Assembly (NCBI GenBank): GCA_949752735.1
Contig: OX457038.1
Location: forward strand, 22,380,655 to 22,444,654
DNA from: Lumbricus terrestris
Lineage: Eukaryota > Annelida > Clitellata > Crassiclitellata > Lumbricidae
DNA length: 64,000 nucleotides
Direction: 5' to 3'
Shown here: piece after piece, positions 1-9,848 of the stretch
How positions within the stretch are numbered: position 1 is the stretch's first letter
Layout: each line of letters begins with the position of its first letter
Translations under genes and position numbers: made by a program
The notes under the pieces: model-generated
Databases searched by the model: none
Told to the model about the DNA's origin: nothing
The model's input: the letters and a program-made list of their open reading frames with translations, nothing else

Positions 1-421
1 AAATTGTGGAACCGCCTTTTAATATGATCTAAAGAAAAATTCAAGAACAAAGATCCAATTAACTGTTAGGACTACAAGGTCTTAGTAATTAGGTGACTAA
101 ATTGACGTCGAGTTGTAGAAACGACTAAGCTTATAGATTGGGATAAGAAGAAGAATTTAGAATTTTAGAATCATAAAAATTGGAAAGAAATTCAATATAA
201 TTATTCTCATTTATTAAAAATGTCAGCAGTTTAGCATTTTAGAAGGATAAATACGTTTTAGAGCAAATTAATTTTGAAATAAATAGACATGTTTAACTTT
301 GACAGTTTTTATATTTTTACGACATTTAGAGATCTACATAATATGACGATTGAATGGTGTGTCGCCAAATTTGATAGCAAGTTTAAGTGTGTCGCGGAAC
401 GAAAAAGGTTGAGAACCCCTG
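1..421. mobile_element. Probable right end of a hAT-type DNA transposon (left part outside window)
   Basis: The stretch ends at 421 with the motif GGTTGAGAACCCCTG, preceded by GTGTCGCGGAACG. Read from the other strand this begins CAGGGGTTCTCAACC, a typical hAT terminal inverted repeat. The other end is not in the window, so the target duplication and full length cannot be checked. No ORF is evident. Confidence 0.5.
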
Positions 422-2047
<1,626 letters not shown>

Positions 2048-2217
2048 CGAATCCATCGAGGACAAGCTTGACATTCAATTTTGATCGTATATTTCCATAC
2101 TTGTCTTCAAACCACAGTTGGCTATCAGCGCTTTTGAGTTTCTGGTCCCACAGGATGACTCTTGACCCCGGAGTCGATTTCCCGCCAAGAATGTCGAGAA
2201 CCTTTTCGCACATTATA
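2048..2217 (-). CDS. Ricin-B-type lectin gene, exon 3 (partial gene continues left)
   Basis: The minus strand encodes 56 codons (starting IMCEKVLDILGGKS, ending KLVLDGF) with one nucleotide of a split codon at each end. The acceptor AG is at 2219-2218 and a GTAAGT donor occupies 2047-2042. The incoming phase matches exon 2, which leaves two nucleotides. The sequence carries the beta-trefoil signature VLD..GG.S.PG..VILWD followed by SQLW, a QxW motif, then a GNIRS turn and LVLDGFG. This is the fourth QxW motif of the gene and starts a second trefoil. Ricin-B domains bind galactose-type or related glycans through such repeats. Which residues bind sugar here cannot be settled without the remaining exons. 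The gene runs on past the left edge of the window. Confidence 0.88.
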
Positions 2218-3052
2218 CTTCGTATTGCGAAATACCTAATTGGCCTGAAATGTAATATGTACAACTTAAGCGTCCGGGAATCTCACCCGCAATTTGGTGT
2301 TGCTGCTGATGGTCTTATTCTTCTACAGCTTTCTGAGTTTGGCCATAACCATCATCTCCATTACCAGTCTTGATTTTACGAAGTGGCGTAGCTAGCTTGT
2401 AATGGGCCCGTGTGCATGAATTAAGTCCCTCATGGGCCCCTGTTGGCCTTGTAAGGCTGGTATGCTTGCGTTCTTGCAATCAAAAATCACTATAACTAAT
2501 CAATGGCATTTGCTTTTAGGCCTAATACTTGTAATACAACTCACACAATCAACATGAATGCTGCACAAATTAGACAGATAAATTAGGGTGTTATGACTGC
2601 ATTGATATCTCAGTCGAATTTAAAATCTATCACGCAGTATACTCATCCACTTAGTATTAGTAGGCCTTAGTATTAGTAGGCCTACTGGTAAACCCTTTTA
2701 AAACAATGCCATGGCATCGTCGAGCGTTCTTTCTAGCATTTTGTTCTGCAAAAATCACAATCATCTACAGTATCAATTCTGTTGTACGATTTGCAATTTG
2801 CACACCAAAACAATGCAATCATCAATTTTTCATAGTAATTGAAAATAAGTTTAGCAATATTCCTGAAAGTGCAAAAATAGGTGGCAACTAGTACGTGATT
2901 CCATAAGACCATTATCCGCCACTGTTAAATTTAGCGTCTCTCTAAAATGGGAGGGGGCGGGGGCGAAAGCTGAGAGGAGTTGAGAGCAGTAGGCTACGAG
3001 AATAATATTGTGGAAAAATAACTGTGGATCAGACTAGTATCAACGTGGAGCT
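2218..3052. other. Intron 2 sequence of the lectin gene, left part
   Basis: No gene seen. At 2383 the sequence GTGGCGTAGCTAGC resembles the 5' end of CAGTGGCGTAGC-type hAT elements, but no partner end was found. A short direct duplication of TTAGTATTAGTAGGCCT lies near 2650-2685. Confidence 0.4.
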
Positions 3053-4266
3053 GGGGTGGCTATTATGTGCCACATGTACGCCGGAGTATTTTACGCTATA
3101 TTTATGGACATTGTTATTCTGGGAGCAGATCTTACTCTTGTAAGGAAATCATGAGCAGGCGCATTTATTGGAATATGTACTCTTTGCGTAAAAGAGGTGG
3201 TTATAGATTTCTAGGTTATCGCACATGCGCATAGCCTACTGTATTTATATGCAACCGTTTCCTACCAGAAGTAAGGAAGTAAATAGACGGCCTAAAGCAA
3301 AACGATGAATATTTAATATAACCTAAATACGAAAATTACGAGGCTTGGTAGGAGAAAATAATAATTATGTGGGTCAACGTTATTTACACGGGTACTGGAA
3401 GGAAATTACATAGCGAGAAGTGAAAAGATTTGGAATAGAATGGTGATGTGGGGATAGAATCTGATGAAACCGTAACCGGTTTCAGCTAGTGTTCGCCGAA
3501 TTAAAATTCTTAAAGTTCCTTTTCTATTTCTTGTTGGTTTTTCGAACTGTCCAGTTTCACGTGGCATGCGTTTGATTTATTGTAGAGTTTAATATGCAAG
3601 CTGTCGCTAGAACAAACTAATTACAACCGATTAAAGGGCCGCTACGTTAGGCAAGCGAGCCATAGATTGGTATTCATACCATGACGCCAATATAATATTC
3701 GCCGTCGACGAAGGATACGAGATAGAAGAGCTATTTCTTGTTGATTTCTCGTACTGTCCACTTTCACGTGGCATGCGTTTGATTTATTGTGGAGTTTAAT
3801 ATGCAAGCTGTCGCTAGAACAAACTAATTACAAGTTTACAACAGATAAAAGGGTCGCTACCTTCGGTAAACGACCCATGGATTGATATTTCTACCATGAC
3901 GCGGCGCTTCGAATGCAATTTCCTAGGGTATTTAGCCAAATTTTAATATTTTGTTACAGCGAAAATAAAAGGCAATAGGCCTATAATGTTCGCCGTCGAC
4001 GAAGGATACGAGTTCATTGCAGACGTTTTAAACTCGTTTTGACATGTAAAGCGTGGTCGAATGCAGCGAGTTTCTAGTCACAAACCGACGCCATCTTAGG
4101 AAGTAGAGACTTACACTTACCCAAGAATGGGAGTAGCGTTATTCGCATTTTATAGGTCTGCGCCTGACCCATGATTACCGTTTTAAATCGTTATTCGGAT
4201 GTAGACCATATTTACGCTGGAGTATGAGATACGCGTAGCGTATATATGGCACATAATAGCCGCCCC
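3053..4266. mobile_element. TIR transposon, copy A (non-autonomous, 1.2 kb)
   Basis: The left end reads GGTGGCTATTATGTGCC and the right end GGCACATAATAGCCGCC, an inverted repeat of about 17-25 bp. The interior is shared with copies B (11705-14763) and C (15154-18066). Shared landmarks are a block with CACGTGGCATGCGTTTGATT, a block with TTCGCCGTCGACGAA, and a terminal block with ATCGTTATTCGGATGTAGAC. No transposase frame is present. An imperfect internal duplication of the CACGTGGCATGCG block (around 3559 and 3767) is visible in this copy. Confidence 0.8.
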
Positions 4267-4290
4267 AGGGGCGGCTATTATGTGCCATAT
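4244..4290. repeat. Perfect 47-bp palindrome at the copy A / copy B junction
   Basis: Two 23-bp arms around a single A at 4267, with the core GGCGGCTATTATGTGCC. The left arm is the right TIR of copy A. The right arm is the left TIR of copy B. The two elements therefore sit back to back with almost nothing between them. Confidence 0.9.
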
Positions 4291-4323
4291 GTAGCGAACC
4301 TGAGGCCCGCTCCCTGGTAGCCC

Positions 4324-4556
4324 CGCCCATTTGAGGCAAGTTCCTTGGCGGCCGAGGCAAGTTCCTTTGTAGGCTCCGCCCACTTGAGGCAAGTTCCCTG
4401 GTGGCTGAGGCAAGTTCCTTGGTAGACCCCGCCCACTTGAGGCAAGTTCCCTGGCGGTTGAGGCAAGTTCCTTGGTAGGCCCCGCCCACTTGAGGCAAGT
4501 TCCCTGGCGGTTGAGGCAAGTTCCTTGGTAGGCTCCGCCCACTTGAGGCAAGTTCC
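4324..4556. repeat. 53-bp minisatellite with GC boxes in the 5' LTR
   Basis: About 4.5 units with a 53-bp period (CGCCC at 4324, 4377, 4430, 4483 and 4536). Each unit contains CCGCCCACTTGAGGCAAG and a half-repeat TTGAGGCAAGTTCC. The array ends about 30 bp before the TATA box, so it looks like a tandem enhancer of Sp1-type GC boxes. It recurs in the 3' LTR at about 9036-9268. The long minus-strand frames here are by-products of the repeat. Confidence 0.88.
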
Positions 4557-4583
4557 CTAGATTAAGTGCCCGCCCGGATAAGG

Positions 4584-4591
4584 TATAAATA
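4584..4591 (+). promoter_or_regulatory. TATA box of LTR 1
   Basis: TATAAATA lies directly downstream of the GC-box array, and is repeated at 9296-9303 in the 3' LTR. Transcription would start about 25-30 bp downstream. Confidence 0.7.
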
Positions 4592-5040
4592 GATGCGGAC
4601 GGACGACACAGACAGCTCGGAAGACACAGCGCGAGGCGGAGCTCTCGCGATACAGCTCACAGACGTCCGTAGATACCGTCATCGACGAGGAGCAACCGTC
4701 ATCGACGAGGGTTCGACAGTACGACGAGCAGGAGAAGACGTCTGGACGGCGGCGTGACGAGGTGCAGGAGCGACCACGGAAAGCGACGCGCAGACGGACA
4801 CGGACGGTCAGACGTGGGCAGCCCTGCAGAATACGGCCATCCCTGGGGTGCAGGGGCTTCCTTATCGTCGTTTGGTTTCGTGCTGCAATAAATCGTGTCA
4901 CAGAAGATATCGCGTAGCGTTGTCAGACTTACCGGCTCGATAGGCCGAGAGAAAAAACGTAGTTTTCTCTACACTGTTACACAGAAGTGGGGTGGTACGC
5001 AGTTCTTCCTGCAAGCGACGACAACCCGAGATAACCCAGG

Positions 5041-7296
5041 ATGCTGACGGGAGACGACGAAATTACGTTCCGGAATCCAGCTTCCGTGGTGACCCGCACG
5101 CCTGCCGACGTCTTTACTCCGACCGCTCGAAGATCGACCATGGAGAGACTGTCGACCCGGAATCCACTGATCGAAGAGCTCGGTTCCGATGACGAGGAGA
5201 GACCGGCGAGAACCCTGTTTGAGGACGTCGATAGCTTACTTCGACGCCGACCTACGCCGATGAAACCCGGTCGCTTCGACGGGACAGGTTCGTTTGAGTC
5301 GTTTTTGGTGCAATTCGAGGTGTGCGCTCGCTACAACAAATGGACGGCTGCAGACAAGGTAGACCATCTACGATGCGCGTTGGAGAAAGCCGCAACGCAG
5401 CTTCTTTGGGATTTTGGAGCGCAGCCGAATGCAACCTACGAGGAACTTGTGGAACGCCTCCGCCAGAGATACGGGACGGAAGGACAGGCCGAAACCTTCC
5501 GTGCCCAGCTATACTACAGACGTCAGCGAACGGGAGAAAGTCTCAGCGACCTGCTGCACGAGATCCGCCGACTCGTAGTCCTGGCATATCCCGTTCCGTC
5601 CAACGAGACTACCCAGATAATCGCGAGGGACTCGTTTCTGGAAGCTCTGCGAGACCGTGAACTTTCGCTGAAGGTAAGAGAGCGAGAGCCAAAGACTCTC
5701 GATGAAGCCTACCGGACCGCCCTGCGACTGGAAGCTTACCAGCAGGCCTCCGAGAGCGACGACCGCCGAAGAACGCCGAATCGTGTCCGAGGGACTCAGG
5801 AAGCCGACCTGAGTGCCCAGCTGCAAGCGACGCTCGACCGATTCCTAACGGCGCAACGAGACGACCAACGCGAATGGCAGCGCGAGATGGAGACGAAGAT
5901 CGACCAACAGCTTCGCGAGCTGCGCAGTCAAGCATCGTCCAACGACGGACCGGGACGAGACCGTCGTCCTGGAGACCGCACCTCTGGAGATCGTCAACAG
6001 GAAGCTGCGAGGCCGGCGGTGACCTGCTTCAACTGTGACCGAGTCGGTCACTTGGCTCGGAACTGCCGACAAGCGCGCCGTTTCCGGAACCGCGGGAACG
6101 ACGCTGGAACCAACGAGACGGAGGATTCGACGCCTCCGGTAGCCATGAACCACACAACCCTTCCGACGCTGCCGAATCGTAACAGCAACAACGCTGTCTA
6201 CGTGCGAGGAACGATCAACGGACGATCGCAACTGTGCCTGATCGACACGGGATCGGAAGTGAGTCTGGTGCCTTCATCAACTGTCGACGGGTTAGAGCTT
6301 CGTTCAAGTAATCGTTCTTTGATGGCTGCTAATGGGTCTGATATTCGGGTCCTTGGAGAGGTCCTGGTCCCCATAGATTTTGGGAGAGGTTTTGGTGTCC
6401 CGACCATGTTTCTAGTATCCGATCAGATTACAGAGCCCATGTTAGGCATGGACTGGCTCAGGGAACATCGCTGCAGATTAGGATTTGGTGCTGGTGCTTT
6501 GTTCGTGGGTAGAAAACGCATCTCTCTTGTAAAGGGGAATGGTTCCATGTGGTGCCGACGTGTGATCGTCGCAGAAGAGGTTGTGGTATCCCCCAAATGT
6601 CAGGGTGATGTCCCAGTTAGAACCATTTATGGGGATTTGTCCACGGTTGCCCATGCGCGGATGACTGAGGCCCAGGAGATACGCCCCGGAGTCCACTTGG
6701 CCCGCGTAATGTTAGATGGGAAAGCTAACGCCCAGGTTTGTGTAGTGAAGGTAAACGCCGACCCGGTTTCGCCTAACGAAGTATTGTTAGAAGATTTCTC
6801 GGAGGAAGCGCTGCTTAGGGCTCCAAAGCGGGTAAACGATTTGATAATTCAGCCCGTGGATGAAAGGGATAATGTATCGGCAGATTTGCCAGTAAGTCAA
6901 GTATTATTGCCGCAAAAGAAGTCTGTGTGCGAAAATTTGGATAATTTACCTTTGACAGGAGTGCAGCATAAGGTTTTTCCTAGCGGGAATTTCGGACGTA
7001 GTAAATACGTGGGTACCCCCCTGAGATTGAAATTTGGCGGGACCCCCTTTCGTAAATCTTGCCGTAAGATTTGTCGGTATGTGGGGGAGATTAAATACAG
7101 CCATCATAGAAATTGGGACGAGGTTTTCCCACACGCCCCTGTCGCTGATGTGGCTTTGTTGCGTGATGATGTAACGTGTGGACGAGAGACGGGTCCGCGG
7201 GTCGACCTGACCCATGGTCAACCTCGCGAGTCGACCCGACCTATGGTCAACCAGAGGGACGAACCCCGACCTCGTCACGAAAGATATTCGCCCTAG
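5041..7296 (+). CDS. Gag-protease polyprotein of LTR element 1
   Basis: An intact 751-codon frame that starts 60 bp after the 5' LTR. Residues ~75-235 form a retrotransposon Gag core, beginning KPGRFDG and including REREPKTLDEA. A basic, charged linker follows. A CCHC zinc knuckle starts at about residue 329 (CFNCDRVGHLARNC, CX2CX4HX4C), and a retropepsin active site LIDTGSEVSLVP has its Asp at about residue 402. Gag packages RNA and the protease matures it. The frame ends about 350 residues after the protease site without entering reverse transcriptase. The Gag core is clearly homologous to that of LTR element 2 (46152-48598), with shared motifs RFGTE/RYGTE, LAYPG/P and REREP.TL.EA. Because the frame is open, Gag may still be expressible. 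Confidence 0.9.
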   Translation: MLTGDDEITFRNPASVVTRTPADVFTPTARRSTMERLSTRNPLIEELGSDDEERPARTLFEDVDSLLRRRPTPMKPGRFDGTGSFESFLVQFEVCARYNKWTAADKVDHLRCALEKAATQLLWDFGAQPNATYEELVERLRQRYGTEGQAETFRAQLYYRRQRTGESLSDLLHEIRRLVVLAYPVPSNETTQIIARDSFLEALRDRELSLKVREREPKTLDEAYRTALRLEAYQQASESDDRRRTPNRVRGTQEADLSAQLQATLDRFLTAQRDDQREWQREMETKIDQQLRELRSQASSNDGPGRDRRPGDRTSGDRQQEAARPAVTCFNCDRVGHLARNCRQARRFRNRGNDAGTNETEDSTPPVAMNHTTLPTLPNRNSNNAVYVRGTINGRSQLCLIDTGSEVSLVPSSTVDGLELRSSNRSLMAANGSDIRVLGEVLVPIDFGRGFGVPTMFLVSDQITEPMLGMDWLREHRCRLGFGAGALFVGRKRISLVKGNGSMWCRRVIVAEEVVVSPKCQGDVPVRTIYGDLSTVAHARMTEAQEIRPGVHLARVMLDGKANAQVCVVKVNADPVSPNEVLLEDFSEEALLRAPKRVNDLIIQPVDERDNVSADLPVSQVLLPQKKSVCENLDNLPLTGVQHKVFPSGNFGRSKYVGTPLRLKFGGTPFRKSCRKICRYVGEIKYSHHRNWDEVFPHAPVADVALLRDDVTCGRETGPRVDLTHGQPRESTRPMVNQRDEPRPRHERYSP

Positions 7297-7464
7297 GAGA
7301 AGGACTCGACGGAAGCCCCGCCCCCTCCTCTGGTTGCCAGGGTGATTGACGCGGGCAACGAACGAGGTGTTTACCTGTGCGCTAGACAGGTCGCGGCCAA
7401 GTTACGCGGGAAGAGAAGGTTGTTGTCGCCACTCCGCGTCGCAGCTGTCATTTGCGTCGAAACC

Positions 7465-8401
7465 ATGGCTGATCAAGTATCAACGTGCGAACAGTGCAGA
7501 GCTCCGTATCATGGACCGAACTCGAAGAAATCGTTGAGACGCCATATTCGGGAAATGCACGAAAAGGCGTATGAAGGACAGCGACCGGTAACCGAGACCT
7601 ATGACGCGTCGTCGGGAACCGCAGTGAGAGTTCGTCGCGTGATAGAAGCACCGCCTTCGCGGGAACTGGAAAGCGCGGAGAACGCTACAGCGACGGACGT
7701 CGTGAGCGAGGTCGACCTGTTACCGCTGGACGAAGCTGAATGGAGTCTACTTGTGGACGAACTTCCGCTCTTCTCGGATGCTAATTCCAATGCTGACCAG
7801 GCGGAAGCGTTAGCCTGCGCAATGGAGGAGGTCGGACTGCCGGACTTACCTGTATTTGTGGACGACCCGGCCTTCATTCCGCCGCCTCTGCCGTGTGGGA
7901 TGGAAGAAGAGACAGAGCTGCAAGAGATGGTGGACGCGCTTCTTCCCCACGCTCCCGACCTGCTGTTGGGGATTTTACCTGTCGAGTCCACGTCGACAGC
8001 GCCGGGCTCTTTCGTGCCCCAACCGGAAGTGCTGGACGGCCGTCCAACGGCACCGCCGCCCGTCGAGGAGGATCTGCCTGGGCGCCCAATGGCTTGCGCC
8101 AGCGGATCAGGGTCGTCAGTGGAACCGGTGATGATTTCGTTGGGAACTTCGGGATCATACCGCCGCCCAGTCGCTGTGATCATCGGACGTCCCCAGACCC
8201 CCCTCGGAGCCAGAGTCAGACGACTTCCCGTATGATATGCTGGAGGACCCCATGGCCGAGGAGTTCGACGTGGTTTCCATAGATGACGATCGCGACCCAG
8301 ACTACGAACCCTCCATCCAGTCCGGTTCGGACTCGGAGTCCGACTACTTTCCCCCGGGGCAGCGGACCCCGGAGACAATTGAAATCTCGGATTCGGAGTG
8401 A
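7465..8401 (+). CDS. Accessory ORF of LTR element 1: N-terminal zinc-finger-like motif, acidic C-terminus
   Basis: This ORF occupies the position where pol would be. The frame is open from 7342, and I prefer the ATG at 7465 (MADQVSTCEQC). The N-terminus has CEQC followed by HIREMH, a C2H2-like motif with a longer than usual 15-residue spacer. The middle is acidic and rich in Pro, Glu and Asp. The listed frame stops at 8235. A +1 shift near 8170-8200 opens a strongly acidic tail of about 65 residues, with SDSESDYFPPG and ending TIEISDSE before the stop at 8399-8401, so the true product probably includes that tail. The frameshift may be a mutation or programmed. No similarity to RT, integrase or envelope is visible. 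The function is unknown. A nucleic-acid-binding or regulatory accessory protein is a guess. Confidence 0.65.
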
Positions 8402-8494
8402 ATTCAGAAGGAAAAGAAGACGCGCAGTCGGACAAGTGCATCGGTAACCAAAACGTTTAATTTGATAGTCGAATGATGACCTTTCTTTTCGTTA

Positions 8495-8901
8495 GGGCCC
8501 GTTGGCCGTAGAGTTTGTTTTTATATGTAAATCTGGTTTGCGAGCCTAAAGCGTGCTTTTGAGTTATCTGAACGTTTTGAACTGAACACTTTCTTCAGAG
8601 ACTTTTACGATTATGGACTAAAATATGATGAACGATTTAAAGATCGCAATTATTGTTAGGATAGAATGCCTAAAAAAGGGCGCTGTTCGTTTGGTCCGTT
8701 GGCCACGTTTCCTTGTATGTGCCTTGTAGTTTATGATGTGTTTTTTGTTGTGAAGTTGGCCCGTTGGCCATATTTCTTATCGGCAAAACAGTTTTGCGAG
8801 AACTTTGATGTAGACTTATGTGACCCGTTGGTCTTTTGATTGAACAGTTGGGTCAGTGGACGACCAAGGACGTTGCATTTTAGAGACTTGGCCCGTTGGC
8901 C
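8495..8901 (+). repeat. Five spaced copies of a GGCCCGTTGGCC motif upstream of the polypurine tract
   Basis: Copies lie at 8495-8507, 8691-8704, 8756-8769, 8821-8832 (variant) and 8888-8901, all in the same orientation, in the non-coding 3' region of LTR element 1. The regular recurrence of an identical core in otherwise unrelated sequence suggests selection for a binding site, for example in RNA packaging or transcription. Confidence 0.7.
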
Positions 8902-8990
8902 GCTTTTGGTTGTACCCAGTTGGGTTTTGCTTTGAGCCATGTGGCTCGTCCCTATTTTCGCTTGAGGGAGTGGGGACACTCCCATTCGTA

Positions 8991-9001
8991 GTGGGGGGAG
9001 A
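8991..9001 (+). other. Polypurine tract of LTR element 1
   Basis: GTGGGGGGAGA ends one base before the TGTAGCG start of the 3' LTR. It is the expected plus-strand priming site. Confidence 0.75.
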
Positions 9002-9756
9002 TGTAGCGAACCTGAGGCCGGCTCCCTGGTAGCCCCGCCCATTTGAGGCAAGTTCCTTGGCGGCTGAGGCAAGTTCCTTTGTAGGCTCCGCCCACTTGAG
9101 GCAAGTTCCCTGGTGGCTGAGGCAAGTTCCTTGGTAGACCCCGCCCACTTGAGGCAAGTTCCCTGGCGGTTGAGGCAAGTTCCTTGGTAGGCCCCGCCCA
9201 CTTGAGGCAAGTTCCCTGGCGGTTGAGGCAAGTTCCTTGGTAGGCTCCGCCCACTTGAGGCAAGTTCCCTAGATTAAGTGCCCGCCCGGATAAGGTATAA
9301 ATAGATGCGGACGGACGACACAGACAGCTCGGAAGACACAGCGCGAGGCGGAGCTCTCGCGATACAGCTCACAGACGTCCGTAGATACCGTCATCGACGA
9401 GGAGCAACCGTAAGCGACGAGGGCTTGACTGTACGACGAGCGGGAGAAGACGTCTGGACGGCGGCGTGACGAGGTGAAGGAGCGATCACGGCAAGCGACG
9501 CGCAGACGGACACGGACGGTCAGACGTGGGCAGCCCTGCAGAATACGGCCATCCCTGGGGTGCAGAGGCTTCCTTATCGTCGTCTGGTTTCGTGCTGCAA
9601 TAAATCGTGTCACAGAAGATATCGTGTCGTTGTCTGACTACCGGGTTGATAGGCAGGAGAACCGTACAGAATAAGTCCTTCGAAATACCACGAAGGCCGA
9701 ACTCATACCCTCTTGGCGAGAGGGCGCACGCAGAAGTTTTCCGCTACACTGCTACA
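9002..9756 (+). repeat. 3' LTR of LTR element 1
   Basis: It starts TGTAGCGAACC and ends CTGCTACA. It has the same minisatellite, a TATA box (9296-9303) and an AATAAA (9599-9604). Relative to the 5' LTR it carries scattered substitutions and ~70 extra bp near 9668-9735. It is followed by CAGAAGTGGAGCAG, which resembles the leader after the 5' LTR instead of a target duplication, so this LTR may derive from a second, recombined copy. Confidence 0.8.
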
Positions 9757-9848
9757 CAGAAGTGGAGCAGCGCGTCGTTTTTCGCCACACATAACGGGGT
9801 GTAAACAGGTAAACAAAAGACTTAACTATGTGACTTATAGAAAGACTA
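9757..9848. other. Short junction after the 3' LTR
   Basis: It begins with a leader-like CAGAAGTGG sequence similar to that following the 5' LTR, then becomes unrecognised before the LINE. Confidence 0.4.

Larger units (their letters stand above)
4290..4981 (+). repeat. 5' LTR of LTR element 1
   Basis: It starts TGTAGCGAACC and ends CTGTTACA (TG...CA). It contains the 53-bp minisatellite with GC boxes, a TATAAATA box at 4584-4591 and an AATAAA signal at 4887-4892. The leader CAGAAGTGGGG follows directly, where a primer-binding site is expected. Confidence 0.85.
4290..9756 (+). mobile_element. Non-autonomous LTR retroelement 1 (gag-protease plus accessory ORF, no pol)
   Basis: It has two LTRs (4290-4981 and 9002-9756), a polypurine tract just before the second LTR, a gag-protease ORF and a second ORF in the same direction. 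The internal region is only about 4.0 kb. No reverse transcriptase (no YxDD box), RNase H or integrase is present in any frame. The Gag/protease style is Ty3/Gypsy-like. The element interrupts the left TIR of copy B. Nine bases, TGTGCCATA, occur at 4281-4289 and again at 11705-11713, so this element and the LINE after it may have entered copy B as one composite. The two LTRs differ by substitutions and a ~70 bp indel, so this is either an old insertion or two recombined copies. Confidence 0.85.

Noticed and set aside
2383..2470. Possible hAT left end (GTGGCGTAGCTAGC)
   Set aside because: No matching right end or duplication found.
4175..4551. Minus-strand repetitive frames in the LTR (GNLPQVGG repeats), also at 8731-9263
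   Set aside because: They follow the 53-bp minisatellite, are antisense to the element and appear in several frames at once.
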